A DNA stretch of 23,761 bases from Acanthamoeba sp. SK_2022b (Eukaryota; Discosea; Longamoebia; Acanthamoebidae). Numbering within the stretch: position 1 is the stretch's first letter; every line of letters starts with the position of its first letter. Shown here piece by piece: positions 1-9,629 of this stretch. The notes under the pieces were generated by a model, which did no database searches, was not told the origin of the DNA, and saw only the letters and a list, made by a program, of their open reading frames with translations. The position numbers were made by a program, and so were the translations under genes. The DNA lies in NCBI GenBank assembly GCA_027943245.1, contig JANDJZ010000658.1:1-23761 (forward strand), read 5' to 3'.

Positions 1-532
1 CTCGCTGGTAGAGGGTAGAGACTGGCGTAGTGCCCAGCACATGGGTAACTACCGTAGTGATGGCAATCGTACGGAATCGATCGAAATTGGGCCCGGGCGC
101 CTGCTCTGCTTGGATCGATTCGGGAGCAGCCTCTTGATCTTCTACTTCCGGCGGCGCCGCTGCAGGCATCCCTGCCATGAGAGGCGAGTGGTGCACAGGT
201 GGCCGCGGGCGCACATCAAACGACGAATCGAGCCCGTTCATTTTGCCTACCCCTGTTCGATCTCCGGCCGCAATCTCTCGCCTCAACCGGTCTGGAATTC
301 CTCGAAGTAGGTTCGTAAACGTTTCCGAAACGTTCTTACTATTTACAAAATGGTTAAGAAAGGGGGAAAAAACAGGAATGCAAGCTGACGAAAAGTCGCC
401 TAACCCGAGCAGGCTCCCCGATGGCTGTCGCTCTTGCACGAGCTGCTGTGGCAGCACACCTGTGGAAATCCACGCTTCTTGTCCGCCTCCGTTCGCTCTT
501 AAGGAGTTCGTTCGTGAGACGGGAGCGTCCAT
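1..532 (-). CDS. Unrecognised protein, N-terminal part (runs off left edge)
   Basis: Read on the minus strand, one frame stays open from an ATG at 532 to the first base of the window, about 177 codons without a stop. Other in-frame ATGs lie at 241 and 178, so the true start is uncertain. The predicted chain is rich in Ala, Pro and Glu, and its last visible part (FRTIAITTVVTHVLGTTPVS) looks like a helical or membrane segment; I considered a degenerate mitochondrial-carrier repeat but cannot support it. The stretch near 335-375 is pyrimidine-rich on the coding strand and ends in TAAATAG, so a short intron may lie there even though the frame stays open. It is divergent from the gene starting at 719, with a gap of under 200 bp for both promoters. 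No function is assigned. Confidence 0.35.
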   Translation of the reverse strand, partial: MDAPVSRTNSLRANGGGQEAWISTGVLPQQLVQERQPSGSLLGLGDFSSACIPVFSPFLNHFVNSKNVSETFTNLLRGIPDRLRREIAAGDRTGVGKMNGLDSSFDVRPRPPVHHSPLMAGMPAAAPPEVEDQEAAPESIQAEQAPGPNFDRFRTIAITTVVTHVLGTTPVSTLYQR

Positions 533-718
533 GCGACCAGTTTGTCCCTCTATCCTTTCCTTCGGACCAGCACGCAACAACAACTTCATTCTGACTCCGC
601 TGCTTCGTCTGTACTTCTGCCCGTTTTCAACGCCCACCCCGCCGCATCGCGATCTCTGCCCATTAACCAGACTGGACGGCCCGCCTTCGACGGGCACGTT
701 AGAACGCCAGCACCAACG

Positions 719-1844
719 ATGGGCATCTCCATCTTCCCCTCGGCGTGTAACAACAACAACAACAACATCGCACAACTGCCACCACCACCACCACCGCTTT
801 TGCGTTTTTCACTAGCAGCACGAGGAGCCAACGCCATGTCCAAGATGCGCCTGCGACGGACTGCCAATTACAACAGCAACATCAACAAGGAGAAGGAGGT
901 GAAGGGAGAGAAAGGCGCGAAGGAGATGATGGGCTCGATCGGAATGCAGCTCGCGATGACCGGCCCGAAGCCACGCCAGTGTAACAGCCACGCTGTGGTC
1001 GGCGAGGCGCACGCGATCCCGCAGCCGACGCCCAACAACTCGCTGGCGATGCTCGGTCTGCGCTACCTCAGCTTCGCCGCCATCCTGATCGCTTGGCTGT
1101 GCCTCACCTCGCTCGAGGCCAAGATCCGAGCGATCATGGTCGCCCTCACCTTCTCCGCCATCGAGTTCCACTTTCGGGCCTTCACGCGCCCTAGCGCCGC
1201 CGAACTCTGCTCCAGCAAGCCAGCCACCAGCACCGACGTCGTTCACAAGGGCATGACGCCCGAGGAGCGGGACATGAGGAAGGCCATGGGCCTGCCCGAC
1301 GTAGCGCCCCTGGCGCCGGCCAGGCGGCTGCCTGGGGATTTTATGTCGACCGTGCGAGCGAGGCTTGCGCCTTCTCACCTGCGGGCCAACGGGCACACGA
1401 CGTGGGAGCAGTTTTGGGCCAACGTGTTCTACGGCCCTGTCATGAACGACTTCTACCGCCACCACCTCTTCCCCCTCGTCCTCCCGTCCTTCCTCTACTG
1501 GAGCCCGAGTGCGCAGTGCCTCCTACGCGCCATGCTGTACCTCTTGAACATATGGGTGCGTAGAAGTAGCAAGTCCTACACGACTTCTTCCTGCTACGCG
1601 TAGTGCATGGAGTCTCATCGTTTGATGTCTCTCTGTTCAGGTGGCCGAGGTGGTGATGGGGTACTACCTGTCGCGCGTGTGGCGTCGGCGGGCCTGGTAC
1701 TACCGCGGCCGGTGGGCCAGGCTCGACGGCAACATCACCCTCGCCTATGGCCCTCTCTGGAACCTGCTCGGCGCCCTCTACGAGGTGGGCTACCCGCTCG
1801 TCTACTCGCCTGTCCCGGCCTTCCTGGCTTCCCTCATCATCTGA
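719..1844 (+). CDS. TMEM229/CmpB-like multi-pass membrane protein
   Basis: Two exons, 719-1555 and 1641-1844, give 346 residues; the intron 1556-1640 starts GTGCGT and ends TTCAG, phase 0. The ATG at 719 has A at -3 and G at +4; an ATG at 836 is an alternative that would remove a poly-Asn/poly-Pro leader. Hydrophobic segments lie near residues 113-132, 139-155, 248-262, 268-290 and 310-335. The C-terminal part (LLRAMLYLLNIW, then a GYYL segment, RAWYYRG, GNITLAYGPLW, LLGALYE) follows the pattern of animal TMEM229 proteins and the CmpB family (LIYTLWTYLWEF, WDYS, ITLEYAVPW), and FWANVFYGP resembles their first helix. Family membership comes from remembered pattern, not a search. The molecular role of TMEM229 is itself unclear. 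The 3' end converges on the J-domain gene, 142 bp away. Confidence 0.75.
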
Positions 1845-1986
1845 TCACTCTCCGACTCAAGCAGTGCTACGCGGGACTGAGACCAGTCTGGCTTATGCTG
1901 CACCACTATATACAACATATAAATATACATATAATATTTTTCTATTTATTTCTATTTATTTTACCTTTTTGCGAGTAGCGTACTGC

Positions 1987-2901
1987 TCAGTGCTGCATGG
2001 TCGACGACTTGTTGCGGCGGTGGCGATGGTTGAAGGCCCCGAACAGCTGGTGTCGGTCGTACGTCGCCTGCGAAGGGAATCGTCGCCCACACTCCTCGCA
2101 CACCCAGCGTCCTTCATCCTTCGTCGTCTTCTTCTTCTTGTCCTCTTTCGGTCTTGTCCTCTTCTGCTTCGTGTCCTCACGGCCCATCGGTTGCTCCTCG
2201 TCCTCGTCGAGGTGCTCTCTTGATCGCTCCCTACCTCCTTGGTCGCTACCTCGTGGCTGCGAGGCTGTCGCCTGTGGCCGTGGCCGCGGCGGTCGCTTGG
2301 GCGTGTCTTCCTTGTCGAGGTCTGCGTAGTTGAACGACTCTGATCGCGACGTCCTCGCTCTCTGAGCGTCGCTGTCCTCCCGCCGTTGCTGCTTTGGTTG
2401 CGGTCTCACGTCCTCGTCTTTTTCCTCCTCTGCCTTCCTCTTTTGCTGTTGCTGCTGTTGTTGATGTTGATGTTCGCGAGCGCGTCGTCGTGCCGAGTGC
2501 ATGGCCTCGGCGTAGGCGTGCGCAAACTCGCTCTGACGAAAGGACTTGGCCGATGCTCGATACCATTCTGAAGATGACGACGAAAATGGGGAAGAAGTAG
2601 AAGATGTAGAAGATGAGAATGGTTTCTTGAATCGGCGGGAGGAGAGGTAGGCCGACTGGGCCTGCGCGTCGACGAGGCACTCGAGGGCCTGGGTGAGGGC
2701 CCGAAAGGCACGCGGGGCATCAGCGTGGCTGCACTTGTCCGGGTGCACCCTGCGGGCGCGCTCGCGGTAGTGCCGCCGCACGCGACGCTGATCCTCTATC
2801 CACTCCTCGGGCAGTCCGAGGCACTCGTAGTGCGACTGCGCCGCAAGCACCGCCTTCACCACCTCACGAGCCTCGCCCTCTTGCTTGCCTTCGTCATCCA
2901 T
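1987..2901 (-). CDS. J-domain (DnaJ-like) protein with C-terminal C2H2 zinc finger
   Basis: A single exon of 304 codons. Residues about 22-88 form a J domain: SHYECLGL, a basic helix II, the HPD tripeptide at residues 53-55, then AFRALTQALECL. HPD is the part that stimulates Hsp70 ATPase, so a co-chaperone role follows from the family. The middle is low complexity: Ser runs, a poly-Gln tract and long charged Glu/Lys/Arg stretches, probably disordered. The tail has a zinc-finger-like motif with Cys268, Cys271, His284 and His292 or His294. J domain plus C2H2 finger recalls DNAJC21/Jjj1-type ribosome-linked co-chaperones, but this protein is shorter and that assignment is a guess. There is no signal peptide or TM segment, so cytosol or nucleus is expected. 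Confidence 0.88.
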   Translation of the reverse strand: MDDEGKQEGEAREVVKAVLAAQSHYECLGLPEEWIEDQRRVRRHYRERARRVHPDKCSHADAPRAFRALTQALECLVDAQAQSAYLSSRRFKKPFSSSTSSTSSPFSSSSSEWYRASAKSFRQSEFAHAYAEAMHSARRRAREHQHQQQQQQQKRKAEEEKDEDVRPQPKQQRREDSDAQRARTSRSESFNYADLDKEDTPKRPPRPRPQATASQPRGSDQGGRERSREHLDEDEEQPMGREDTKQKRTRPKEDKKKKTTKDEGRWVCEECGRRFPSQATYDRHQLFGAFNHRHRRNKSSTMQH

Positions 2902-3462
2902 CTTCTGCTTCTTTTTATCTTATATTTGTGCGTCTGGCGTGAGCATTTTTCTCGTTTTCTCCAACTTTTCTAGGCGGAATGGAAGCAGCATGAAACCCGT
3001 CACGTGAACATTGCAGAAGAAGAAAGCAACCCCAACCACCAGCCTAAAGAGCCTTCTTTGTCTTCACAGCTGGATCCTCCCAAACGGAAGGAAGCCTGCA
3101 GGGAGTTGTAGTTTTAAAGACGACTAACTCATACAAGGTTGTAATCATACCTGTGCCCTGAGCTGGTTGCTCTTCTGGTTGTTGGCCTACGCAGTTGTCG
3201 GCCAATGGGCTGAGACGAACTCCGGCGGCGCAAGGTGGAACTCCGTGGCAGAGATCAGCGCGTGCCACGACTTTCGAACACACGAAAACCAGACTTTTTC
3301 GCCCAATAACAGAGCGGTTGGAACATGTGCTCGAGCTAGACCAACCAACTGAGGAAATAACCGGCGTCGCACGCAACATCCTAATGATCAAACTCTGGAC
3401 AGTGGCGGCCAATGCCAATGAAATTTACGTCGAGTGGGATACCTGTGGTCGCACTGTCCAGC
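2902..3462. other. Intergenic region between divergent genes
   Basis: About 560 bp between the J-domain gene (-) and the lectin TATA box (+). A 124-codon minus-strand frame lies here but has no family signal and overlaps the lectin promoter, so I do not call it. GCCAAT-type motifs occur near 3201, 3408 and 3414 and could be CCAAT-box elements of the lectin promoter. No RNA gene or repeat was seen. Confidence 0.5.
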
Positions 3463-3470
3463 TATAAAAT
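3463..3470 (+). promoter_or_regulatory. TATA box of first CBM49 lectin
   Basis: TATAAAAT lies 80 bp upstream of the lectin ATG at 3550, a distance that leaves a leader of roughly 50 nt. A similar TATA box sits ahead of the second lectin gene at 22840. Confidence 0.75.
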
Positions 3471-3549
3471 AGGCCGCTATACCACTCTTCCACATACATC
3501 CACCGCTTCAAACTACAGCTCACCTCCCTCAACAACCATCACCCAACAG

Positions 3550-4841
3550 ATGAAGCGCTTCTTCGCTCTGGCGGTCTTCGCCACCTTGCTCGCCTATGCC
3601 GCCGCTGGTACACCAACAACACTCACCCACGCGACATCACCAACAACTGTTGTGGCTAACATTTAATGTGTCGACAACAAACAGACTGCACGGTCACCAT
3701 CAAGCAGACCCTGGGCAGTTCGTGGACCTCCAACGGCCAGGACTACTCGCAGTGGAGCGTCTCGCTGACGGCCGGCTCGGAGACCGTCCGCACGGTCACC
3801 CTCTCGCTCGAGCGCACCACGGCGGCGTTCGACCAGCTGTGGAACATCGTCGAGGACTTCCGCGGCCTTCACGTCCTGCCTGAATACGTTGTCCAGAACG
3901 GCGGCATCGCCGCCGGCACCTCGTACCAGTTCGGCTACATCATCAAGTCGCACGAGCAGGCCACCATCGACCTCGAGAACGCCCAGTGCTACACCGGCTC
4001 GCCCTCGCCCGCCGTCTCCGCTTCGGCCTCGCCCGCCGCGCCCTCGCCCTCGTCTTCGGCTGCCCCCAGCGCCGTTGCCTCTCCCCAGCCCGGCTGCCAG
4101 CTGACCGTCAAGGCCGTGGCCCGCTCGGCCGCCGAGGGCGGTCAGTGGACCGCTAAAGACTTGGATTACCAGCTGTACGACCTCACCGTCACCGCCTCTG
4201 GCAGCGCTACCATCTTCGGCGGCGCCGTCAACATCGCTGTCGAGCCCGAGGTCACCCTCTTCCAGTGGTGGCGCCTGCAGCGCGTCGACACCTCGAGCGT
4301 CTTCACCGTGCCCACCTTCTCGTCGGGCCTCCAGGCGGGAACCTCGCAGGGCGGTGGCTTCATCACCACGCACAAGTCGGGCCTGAACCCCGCCGCCGCT
4401 GTGGTGACCGTGCTGTCGGCCGCCTGCTCGCCCACCGCGGCGCCCTCGCCGTCGCCCTCGAACGTGGTCTCCACGCCCCAGCCCAGCGCCGCCCCCTCGG
4501 GCTGCAGCGCTGACGTCAAGCTCGTCGCCCGCTCGGCTGCCTCTGGCGGCCAGTGGCAGGACGCCAACGGTTACAACCAGATCTTCGACATCACCGTGGC
4601 CAACGTCGGCACCAAGGCCATCAACGGCGGCGAGCTCACCTTTGCCCTCGCCTCGGGCGTGTCCATCACCCAGAGCTGGGAGCTCAACCGCAAGGACGCC
4701 AACACCTTTGCCGTCCCCACCACCTACGGCCCGCTCCAGGTCGGCGCCTCGCAGGGCGCGGGCATCGTCGCCTCGTCGACCTCGTCGTCCACCATCGCCG
4801 CCCCGACCGTCACGCTTGCCAGCCTCACCTGCAACAACTAA
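3550..4841 (+). CDS. Secreted three-CBM49 cellulose-binding lectin (Luke(3)-type cyst-wall protein)
   Basis: Exons 3550-3607 and 3685-4841 give 404 residues; the 77-nt intron falls just after the signal peptide (phase 1). Residues 1-19 (MKRFFALAVFATLLAYAAA) are a clear signal peptide. Three CBM49-like beta-sandwich modules follow, each bounded by a Cys pair: Cys21-Cys121, Cys157-Cys267 and Cys293-Cys402. They are joined by Ser/Pro/Ala linkers of about 35 and 25 residues. Likely ligand-face tryptophans are W33, W43 and W72, then W174 and W214/215, then W310 and W351. In A. castellanii, Luke lectins with two or three CBM49s are secreted at encystation, bind cellulose and locate to the cyst wall; that role is transferred by family. 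There is no TM or anchor signal. Signal peptide, intron place and phase match the gene at 22945. Confidence 0.93.
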
Positions 4842-5015
4842 GGAGCTGCTGCCCCGCATGCACGAGTCTTCTTCGCACATATGTGCAGTCTCTCTCCTCT
4901 CTGCTGCTTCACGGCGCAACCAATTGATGTTGTACTCGTTTTAATATCTATAAAAATGTTCTTAAACATTAATTACCCCACCTTTAATTGGTTACCTTGC
5001 CGCTCGTTGGCTGGC

Positions 5016-7670
5016 TCAGCCCAAGCGGATGTAGCGTGGGTGTGGCACGAGGAGGACTTCTTCGGGAAGGCCGATCATGTTGGGCGGCTGGAACGAGCTG
5101 TTGCAGTTTGCCTCGTATACCGGTACCGGTTGGGTTGTGCGATAACCCCAGCCCCGGGGCCAGCTGTGGTGAGGCCGTGTCCTTCCGTCGTTAAATGACC
5201 GCTGCCCCCCTCCCACAAACACACAACACAACACAACGGACATCAGCTCCCTCCCTCTCCACTCGCTGCGCATAGTTGGCAGTCATACGCGGAAGCTGGT
5301 GGGGTGGCTCGAGGGAGGCGCAGGCAGGGGCCTGATTGCGTCGTGCGTGTAGTCCACTCTGGCCTTGTTGCGGTTCGTGCCCTTGCGCCTCTCCTGTTTC
5401 GAAATTTACTACTATTTGGGACAGCAAACAAAGAAGACGATGCTTGAAGAGATAAAAGTGGATATAAAACGAACGGAAGCGTACAAAGATGTCGGCGGGG
5501 TCTCGCAAACGTCGGCCGACCACCCTTTCCTTTCGATTGGCGCGGTAGCCCACCACCAGCTCGTTCTCCTGCGCCATTATGCCAATCATGTCCGCCAACG
5601 GCCCGCCCTACAGACAGGCACGTGCGTGAGCTCTCACCTCCCCAGCGCAATCTGTGCGACGCGGCGGCCAACCTGAGCGTAGATGGACAGGGACGCCCCG
5701 GCGACCGCCCTGAGCGAGCGCAATTGCTTTCGGTGCCTGGCCCACGCCGAGCGCAGTGAGTCTTTCCTTGCCAAAGACATGATGGTGAAGCGGGGGAGAG
5801 TCCAGACTACCACTCGCAGCTGACGACCAGCTCGGGCTGGTAGACCTCCGTGTCGGGGTTGACCGCGGCGTTACGCAAGATCAACCGCTCGTGCTCCTCC
5901 TCCTCTTCCTCTTCCTCGTCGTCACCGTTGTCGTTGCCATGGCCGACTTCATGGCCGTCGACGGCCCTGGCCTCGAGGAGCCGCAGGAGTCTGTGGGCTG
6001 TACGGCGGAGCAGCCTGTTGGCCTCCTGGCCGGCTCGGCGGTCGCGGGCCTTGACCAGCCGCCTCACCGCCTCAGTCAGCCTGTACAGGTCGTGCTGGCT
6101 CAGGTCGGCCCAGCCCGCGTCGTCGTCGTTGTCTTCGCCGTCGGCCAGCGTGTGAGCGTGGTCAACGATCGCCAGGAACGCGAGAAGCGTGTCGACGGCC
6201 GACTGGCGCACGTGGACGTCGTGGTCCTCCACGCATTCCAGCATCAATTCCACATTCCTGTGTCGACAACAAAGTGCCAGGTCAGACCTGCTCTTGTGTC
6301 GTGTCGTTTGTCACCGTGTGTCGTACTGATCGAGCCATGCGGCGAGGGCGTCTGGATCCAGGAGCGTGCCGAGCAGGCCCACGGCGGACATGGCCGCGCT
6401 TCGTACAGGCTGACTGTTGCCGTCCTCCTCGGCGCACAGCGGCAGTAGAAGATCAATCGAGGCAGCCACCTCGTCCGCGACGTCCACCGAGTCCACCACC
6501 AGCAACCGCCACAACTTTACGAAGTTGACCACACCCACAACTTCGATCGCCTGTTTCGTGTGTGGTTACAATGCAACAACCATGTTAGGTATGCCACGTA
6601 ATTTGTCGACAGGTCAGCGAGGTGTACCGCTCCACGTAGGTCTTGGTGGTCGAGTGCCTGGTCGTCGGCCGACGCGCGCCGATCGATCTTTTCTCCGTCC
6701 TCGTTGTTGTCGACGTCATCCCCACCGATGGCGAGCGCGGTGAGGGCCGCCAGCAGCCCGGCCTCCGCCGCTTCGTCCAGGGTCTGCGTGGACCACAGGC
6801 CCATGAGGCCGACCACCATCACGGCCACGGCCTTCTCCTCGATCAATCTGCCCTTGGCTGACGTAGTGGTGGGTAAACAGTTTTTGTCGACCAGCGAGCG
6901 GCGCAGATGGCCGGCGATGGCGGTCGCGTGGGTGAGCACGGCATCGATGCGCTGGCGCGCGAGCTCGTCGACGCGGTCGGCGGGCAGGGGCGAGAGAAAC
7001 GAGTGCAGGCTGTACAGCGCACTAAGCCGCTTCTGCGCGCTGCACACAACATACATACACACACCACGCGCAGTTCGTCAGCTACAACACCACACACCAC
7101 ACACACCACACACCACACCATACACCACACACCACACACGGCTCGCACATTCAGCTACAACGCGTGCAATGTGCGTGGCGTACTCATCGTGATCAAGCCA
7201 CTGCACGCAACGCCGCGTGTAATTCTGATCGTGAGTGTTGTAGTCGTCAAGATGCCAATCTGTCGGCACCAGGCCTCCTGCCTCCTCCCGCGACTCCTCC
7301 CACTTCTCTGCCACCTCCCATGCAGACGCACCTTTAAGATAAATTAGAACAGGCCGACCAGATAAAATCACGCTTGGCATGCTCGATAACTAAAGTCATA
7401 GAATGAAGGGAGCGTACACACTGTGGTGCGTTTGGTGTGTGGGTAGTTGTACTGATAATAATAGGGGCGCGCAGCTCTCTCCATCTCCTCGCGTCGCTGT
7501 CTCTGCTTTTCCAGCTTGCAGCGAAGCTTCGCGTTCTTCTTGGTGGCGGACTTACGCTCGTTGCTCTCCCTGGTCGCCCGGTCGGCCAACTCGTGCGGCA
7601 GTGCCCGCTGTCTGGCACGCACGCCACTTCCAACGGGGCATCGCGCCAGCTTCTCCTTCACACGCTCCAT
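5016..7670 (-). CDS. Helical-repeat (ARM/HEAT) protein, possibly IFRD-like; nine-exon model
   Basis: Proposed exons on the minus strand: 7670-7418, 7331-7136, 7039-6628, 6550-6315, 6257-5811, 5736-5673, 5607-5485, 5393-5289 and 5201-5016; all phases agree and give 673 residues. The N-terminus is a basic coiled-coil-like stretch. The middle is a run of amphipathic helices (SALYSLHSFLSPL, VMVVGLMGLWS, VVNFVKLWRLLV, RSAAMSAVGLLGTLL, VRQSAVDTLLAFLA) typical of ARM/HEAT solenoids; the spacing around residues 130-170 resembles the interferon-related developmental regulator domain, a weak match by eye. An acidic run of eight Glu follows. Weak points: the donor near 7135 sits in a repeat, and the link between exons 5 and 6 is inferred. 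Without that splice one protein stops at 5807 and a separate 173-residue protein starts at 5780, only 27 bp on. Function unknown. Confidence 0.5.
7077..7140. repeat. Imperfect CA/CCA repeat in an intron
   Basis: An imperfect ACCAC/ACAC run fills most of the predicted second intron (7040-7135) of the minus-strand helical-repeat gene. It appears as TGTGG/TGTG on the coding strand and offers several equivalent GT donors, which makes the exact splice site uncertain. Confidence 0.8.
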
Positions 7671-7788
7671 CAGTGGTATGGCCTGTGCTTCCGCAACCCA
7701 GCTTTAACAAGCTGCTACTCTCTTGGCTGTTCTCCAATCCTGTTCGCTTAACATAATCTTAATTAATTATCTGTAAGTGCGGCAGAGG
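7671..7788. promoter_or_regulatory. Compact bidirectional promoter gap
   Basis: Only 118 bp separate the start codons of the minus-strand helical-repeat gene and the plus-strand F-box gene. The part at 7750-7772 is AT-rich (ATAATCTTAATTAATTAT). Both promoters and leaders must lie here or overlap the neighbouring gene. No clear TATA box was seen. Confidence 0.45.
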
Positions 7789-8601
7789 ATGGACACCCTA
7801 CCGGCAGAACTGCTTGTTCGCCTGTTTGGGTTAGTGATTGGTGGCGGCAATGAGGTCGAAGGTGTGGCCATGGGTTCAATGCTACCTTCCCTTTCCCTCG
7901 TGTGCGCCAGGTGGACTGCTGTTGTAGAGCAGAATCAGGCATGCCTATTACCCCCCCTCCTCTCCCTTGCTTTATCTCAGCAATACTGACCCAGGTGTCC
8001 AGGAAGAGTTGTGGAAGTGCCACGTAAAAGCATCCCCCTTGTGGACCGCATACCTGCAACACATAGTGGAGGGCACAGGCTCATGGAAAGCTCTTTGTCA
8101 AGCTCACAATTTGATACACATCACTTCAGGTCAAATTTAACCCTCCTTGCTTTCTTCACCCCGCCTAACTTTGCTTTAGTGAAGAGTAGAGTTCAAGGCA
8201 CAGTGTACAGGGCGTACTTAGATTGGCCCAAAACAGACCCTAATGAACTAGATTGGATGGTACTTCATTTGGCCCCTCGCTCTCTGTGTGTTAGCTGATT
8301 ACTTTGCAGACAGGGGATGAGATTGTTGACATTGGATCAGCAACGAATACCAACCCACATTCAGGATGGAGCTATGGTACGCCAGGTCTCCTCCTTCCTC
8401 CATGCTCATTACCACAGGACACTCATAGGTGTTTTGTGCTAAGCAGGCGTCATAGTAAATGGGCCACGCAAGAACAAGTGTGGTTGGTTTCCTCTTGCAG
8501 GCATTCAAGAGATTGACCAACTCACGTTCACTCTGGTGTCCTTCAAACGAAAGGGCACACAGGAGATAGGCATGGCTGTTTACTCCCAACAACTTCAATA
8601 G
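7789..8601 (+). CDS. Small F-box protein
   Basis: Five exons (7789-7938, 8003-8129, 8180-8259, 8310-8376, 8501-8601) give 174 residues with consistent phases. Residues 1-60 look like an F-box: MDTLPAELLVRLF, then LPSLSLVCARW, then ELWKCHV. F-box proteins bind Skp1 and bring substrates to SCF ubiquitin ligases. The C-terminal part (VQGTVYRAYLDWP, then HSGWSYGIQEIDQ, then LVSFKRKG) is short and not a WD40, LRR or Kelch domain; I do not recognise it. Intron 1 is best read as GC-AG (CAG then GCATGC), because it keeps the usual spacing between the RW and LW parts of the F-box; two GT donors just upstream are possible but shorten it. Introns are small (50-124 nt). The gene converges on the next gene with 67 bp between stops. 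Confidence 0.8.
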
Positions 8602-8668
8602 ACACTAGGCATTACAAAAAGGAAGTACTGACGTTCATGTTGATTTTAACTGGTCGCTTTAATCAAGT

Positions 8669-9241
8669 TCACTGGATGTTGCAAACGAGAACACGGCTCT
8701 GGCGTTGGCGCCGCGTCTTGGCATCCTGGACGGCCTGTACCTGCTGAAGCGAGGCACGCATGGGCTTGATGGCGATGCCCTCGGGCGTGGTGATCTCAAC
8801 AAGATGCTTGTCGGCTACCTCGGCCAGCTCACGCAGCTTGGTCAGCCGCTCGAGCTCGATGTCGCGCACAAGCGTCGACTTGCCTAGCACGCTCGAGTCG
8901 GGCATGACCGACGGCATCGTGGTCGTGGTCGAGGAGTTGATGATGGGCGGCAGTGCGGCATCGCTGGAGAAGACGGGGGTTGTCGCCATCATGGAGGTGG
9001 TCTCTAGAGGCACGCCTCTGGTTTCCGAGAAGCCCATGGTCTGCTCGCCAATGAGGCCTGTGTCTCTGTACCTAGAGAGAAGAGAGAAACGATGAGCACA
9101 CGCATCAAACTGAACAACGAGCCAACGAAGAAGGTGGGCAAGTGCTTACTTCTCCTCTTTTATCTGCTTGGACCTGATCTTGTGCGGGTGCTCGTGGCCG
9201 GAGATCTTGATGGGCGTGGGTTCGGCGAGAGACGTGGACAT
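8669..9241 (-). CDS. Unrecognised 164-residue protein
   Basis: Two exons, 9241-9150 and 9071-8669, joined across a GTAAGC...CTCTAG intron of 78 nt in phase 2. The N-terminus (MSTSLAEPTPIKISGHEHPH) is hydrophilic with no signal peptide. A Thr/Ser/Met-rich middle follows, and the C-terminal third (VRDIELERLTKLRELAEVAD) is a likely amphipathic helix or short coiled coil, followed by EITTPEGIAIKPM and a basic tail. There are no TM segments and a single Cys near the end. I cannot name a family. It lies head-to-tail behind the phosphatase gene on the same strand and converges on the F-box gene. Confidence 0.7.
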
Positions 9242-9629
9242 GTTGCGTGACGTTTTAGTTGATTGTGGTGGCCTTGTTGTTTCTGCGTTGGTGTGTTTGT
9301 GGTGGTTATGAAAATGAATGAATGGATGAGCCCATGAACGCAACGTAGAAAAACTCGGGATCACTTGGAGTCAGCGACATTCCGGCGAAAACTGGCGCAT
9401 TGCCTAGCAGCTTAGCTCCGTGTCTGCCCATCTCGCTCGGTGAGGCCGACCGAGCACTGCGCTCGCGACAGCGGTCCGCTGCCCGCACCCCAATCGCACA
9501 GGCCACACGGGTGGGGAGATCACGTTCATCGTAAAAAACAAAACAAAACAAATAAATAATAAATAATTACAGAAAATGCAAGCTCCACCTCTCTCTACAT
9601 CCACATAAAACGGGGCCTGCGCCACCCAC
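9242..9629. other. Intergenic region, tandem minus-strand genes
   Basis: This gap holds the 3' flank of the phosphatase gene, including an A-rich tract at 9533-9570 (AAACAAAACAAATAAATAAT on the plus strand), and the promoter of the gene starting at 9241. No gene, RNA or clear TATA box was seen. Confidence 0.5.

Noticed and set aside
318..334. AACGTTT-CCG-AAACGTT hairpin
   Set aside because: A single short inverted repeat inside an open frame; length is within what chance allows and no partner features exist.
177..815. 212-codon plus-strand open frame
   Set aside because: It overlaps the antisense partial gene and the 719-1844 gene in another frame; composition is low complexity and no domain is seen.
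3044..3418. 124-codon minus-strand open frame upstream of the first lectin
   Set aside because: No family signal, no splice partners, and it lies in the lectin promoter region.
3663..4919. 418-codon minus-strand frame antisense to the first lectin
   Set aside because: Gly/Arg/Asp-rich shadow caused by the high third-position GC of the lectin gene; the plus strand has signal peptide, Cys pairs and CBM49 modules.
5016..5780. Separate 173-residue gene starting at 5780
   Set aside because: Not excluded, but the 27-bp distance to the upstream stop and a phase-matched intron make fusion with the helical-repeat gene more likely.
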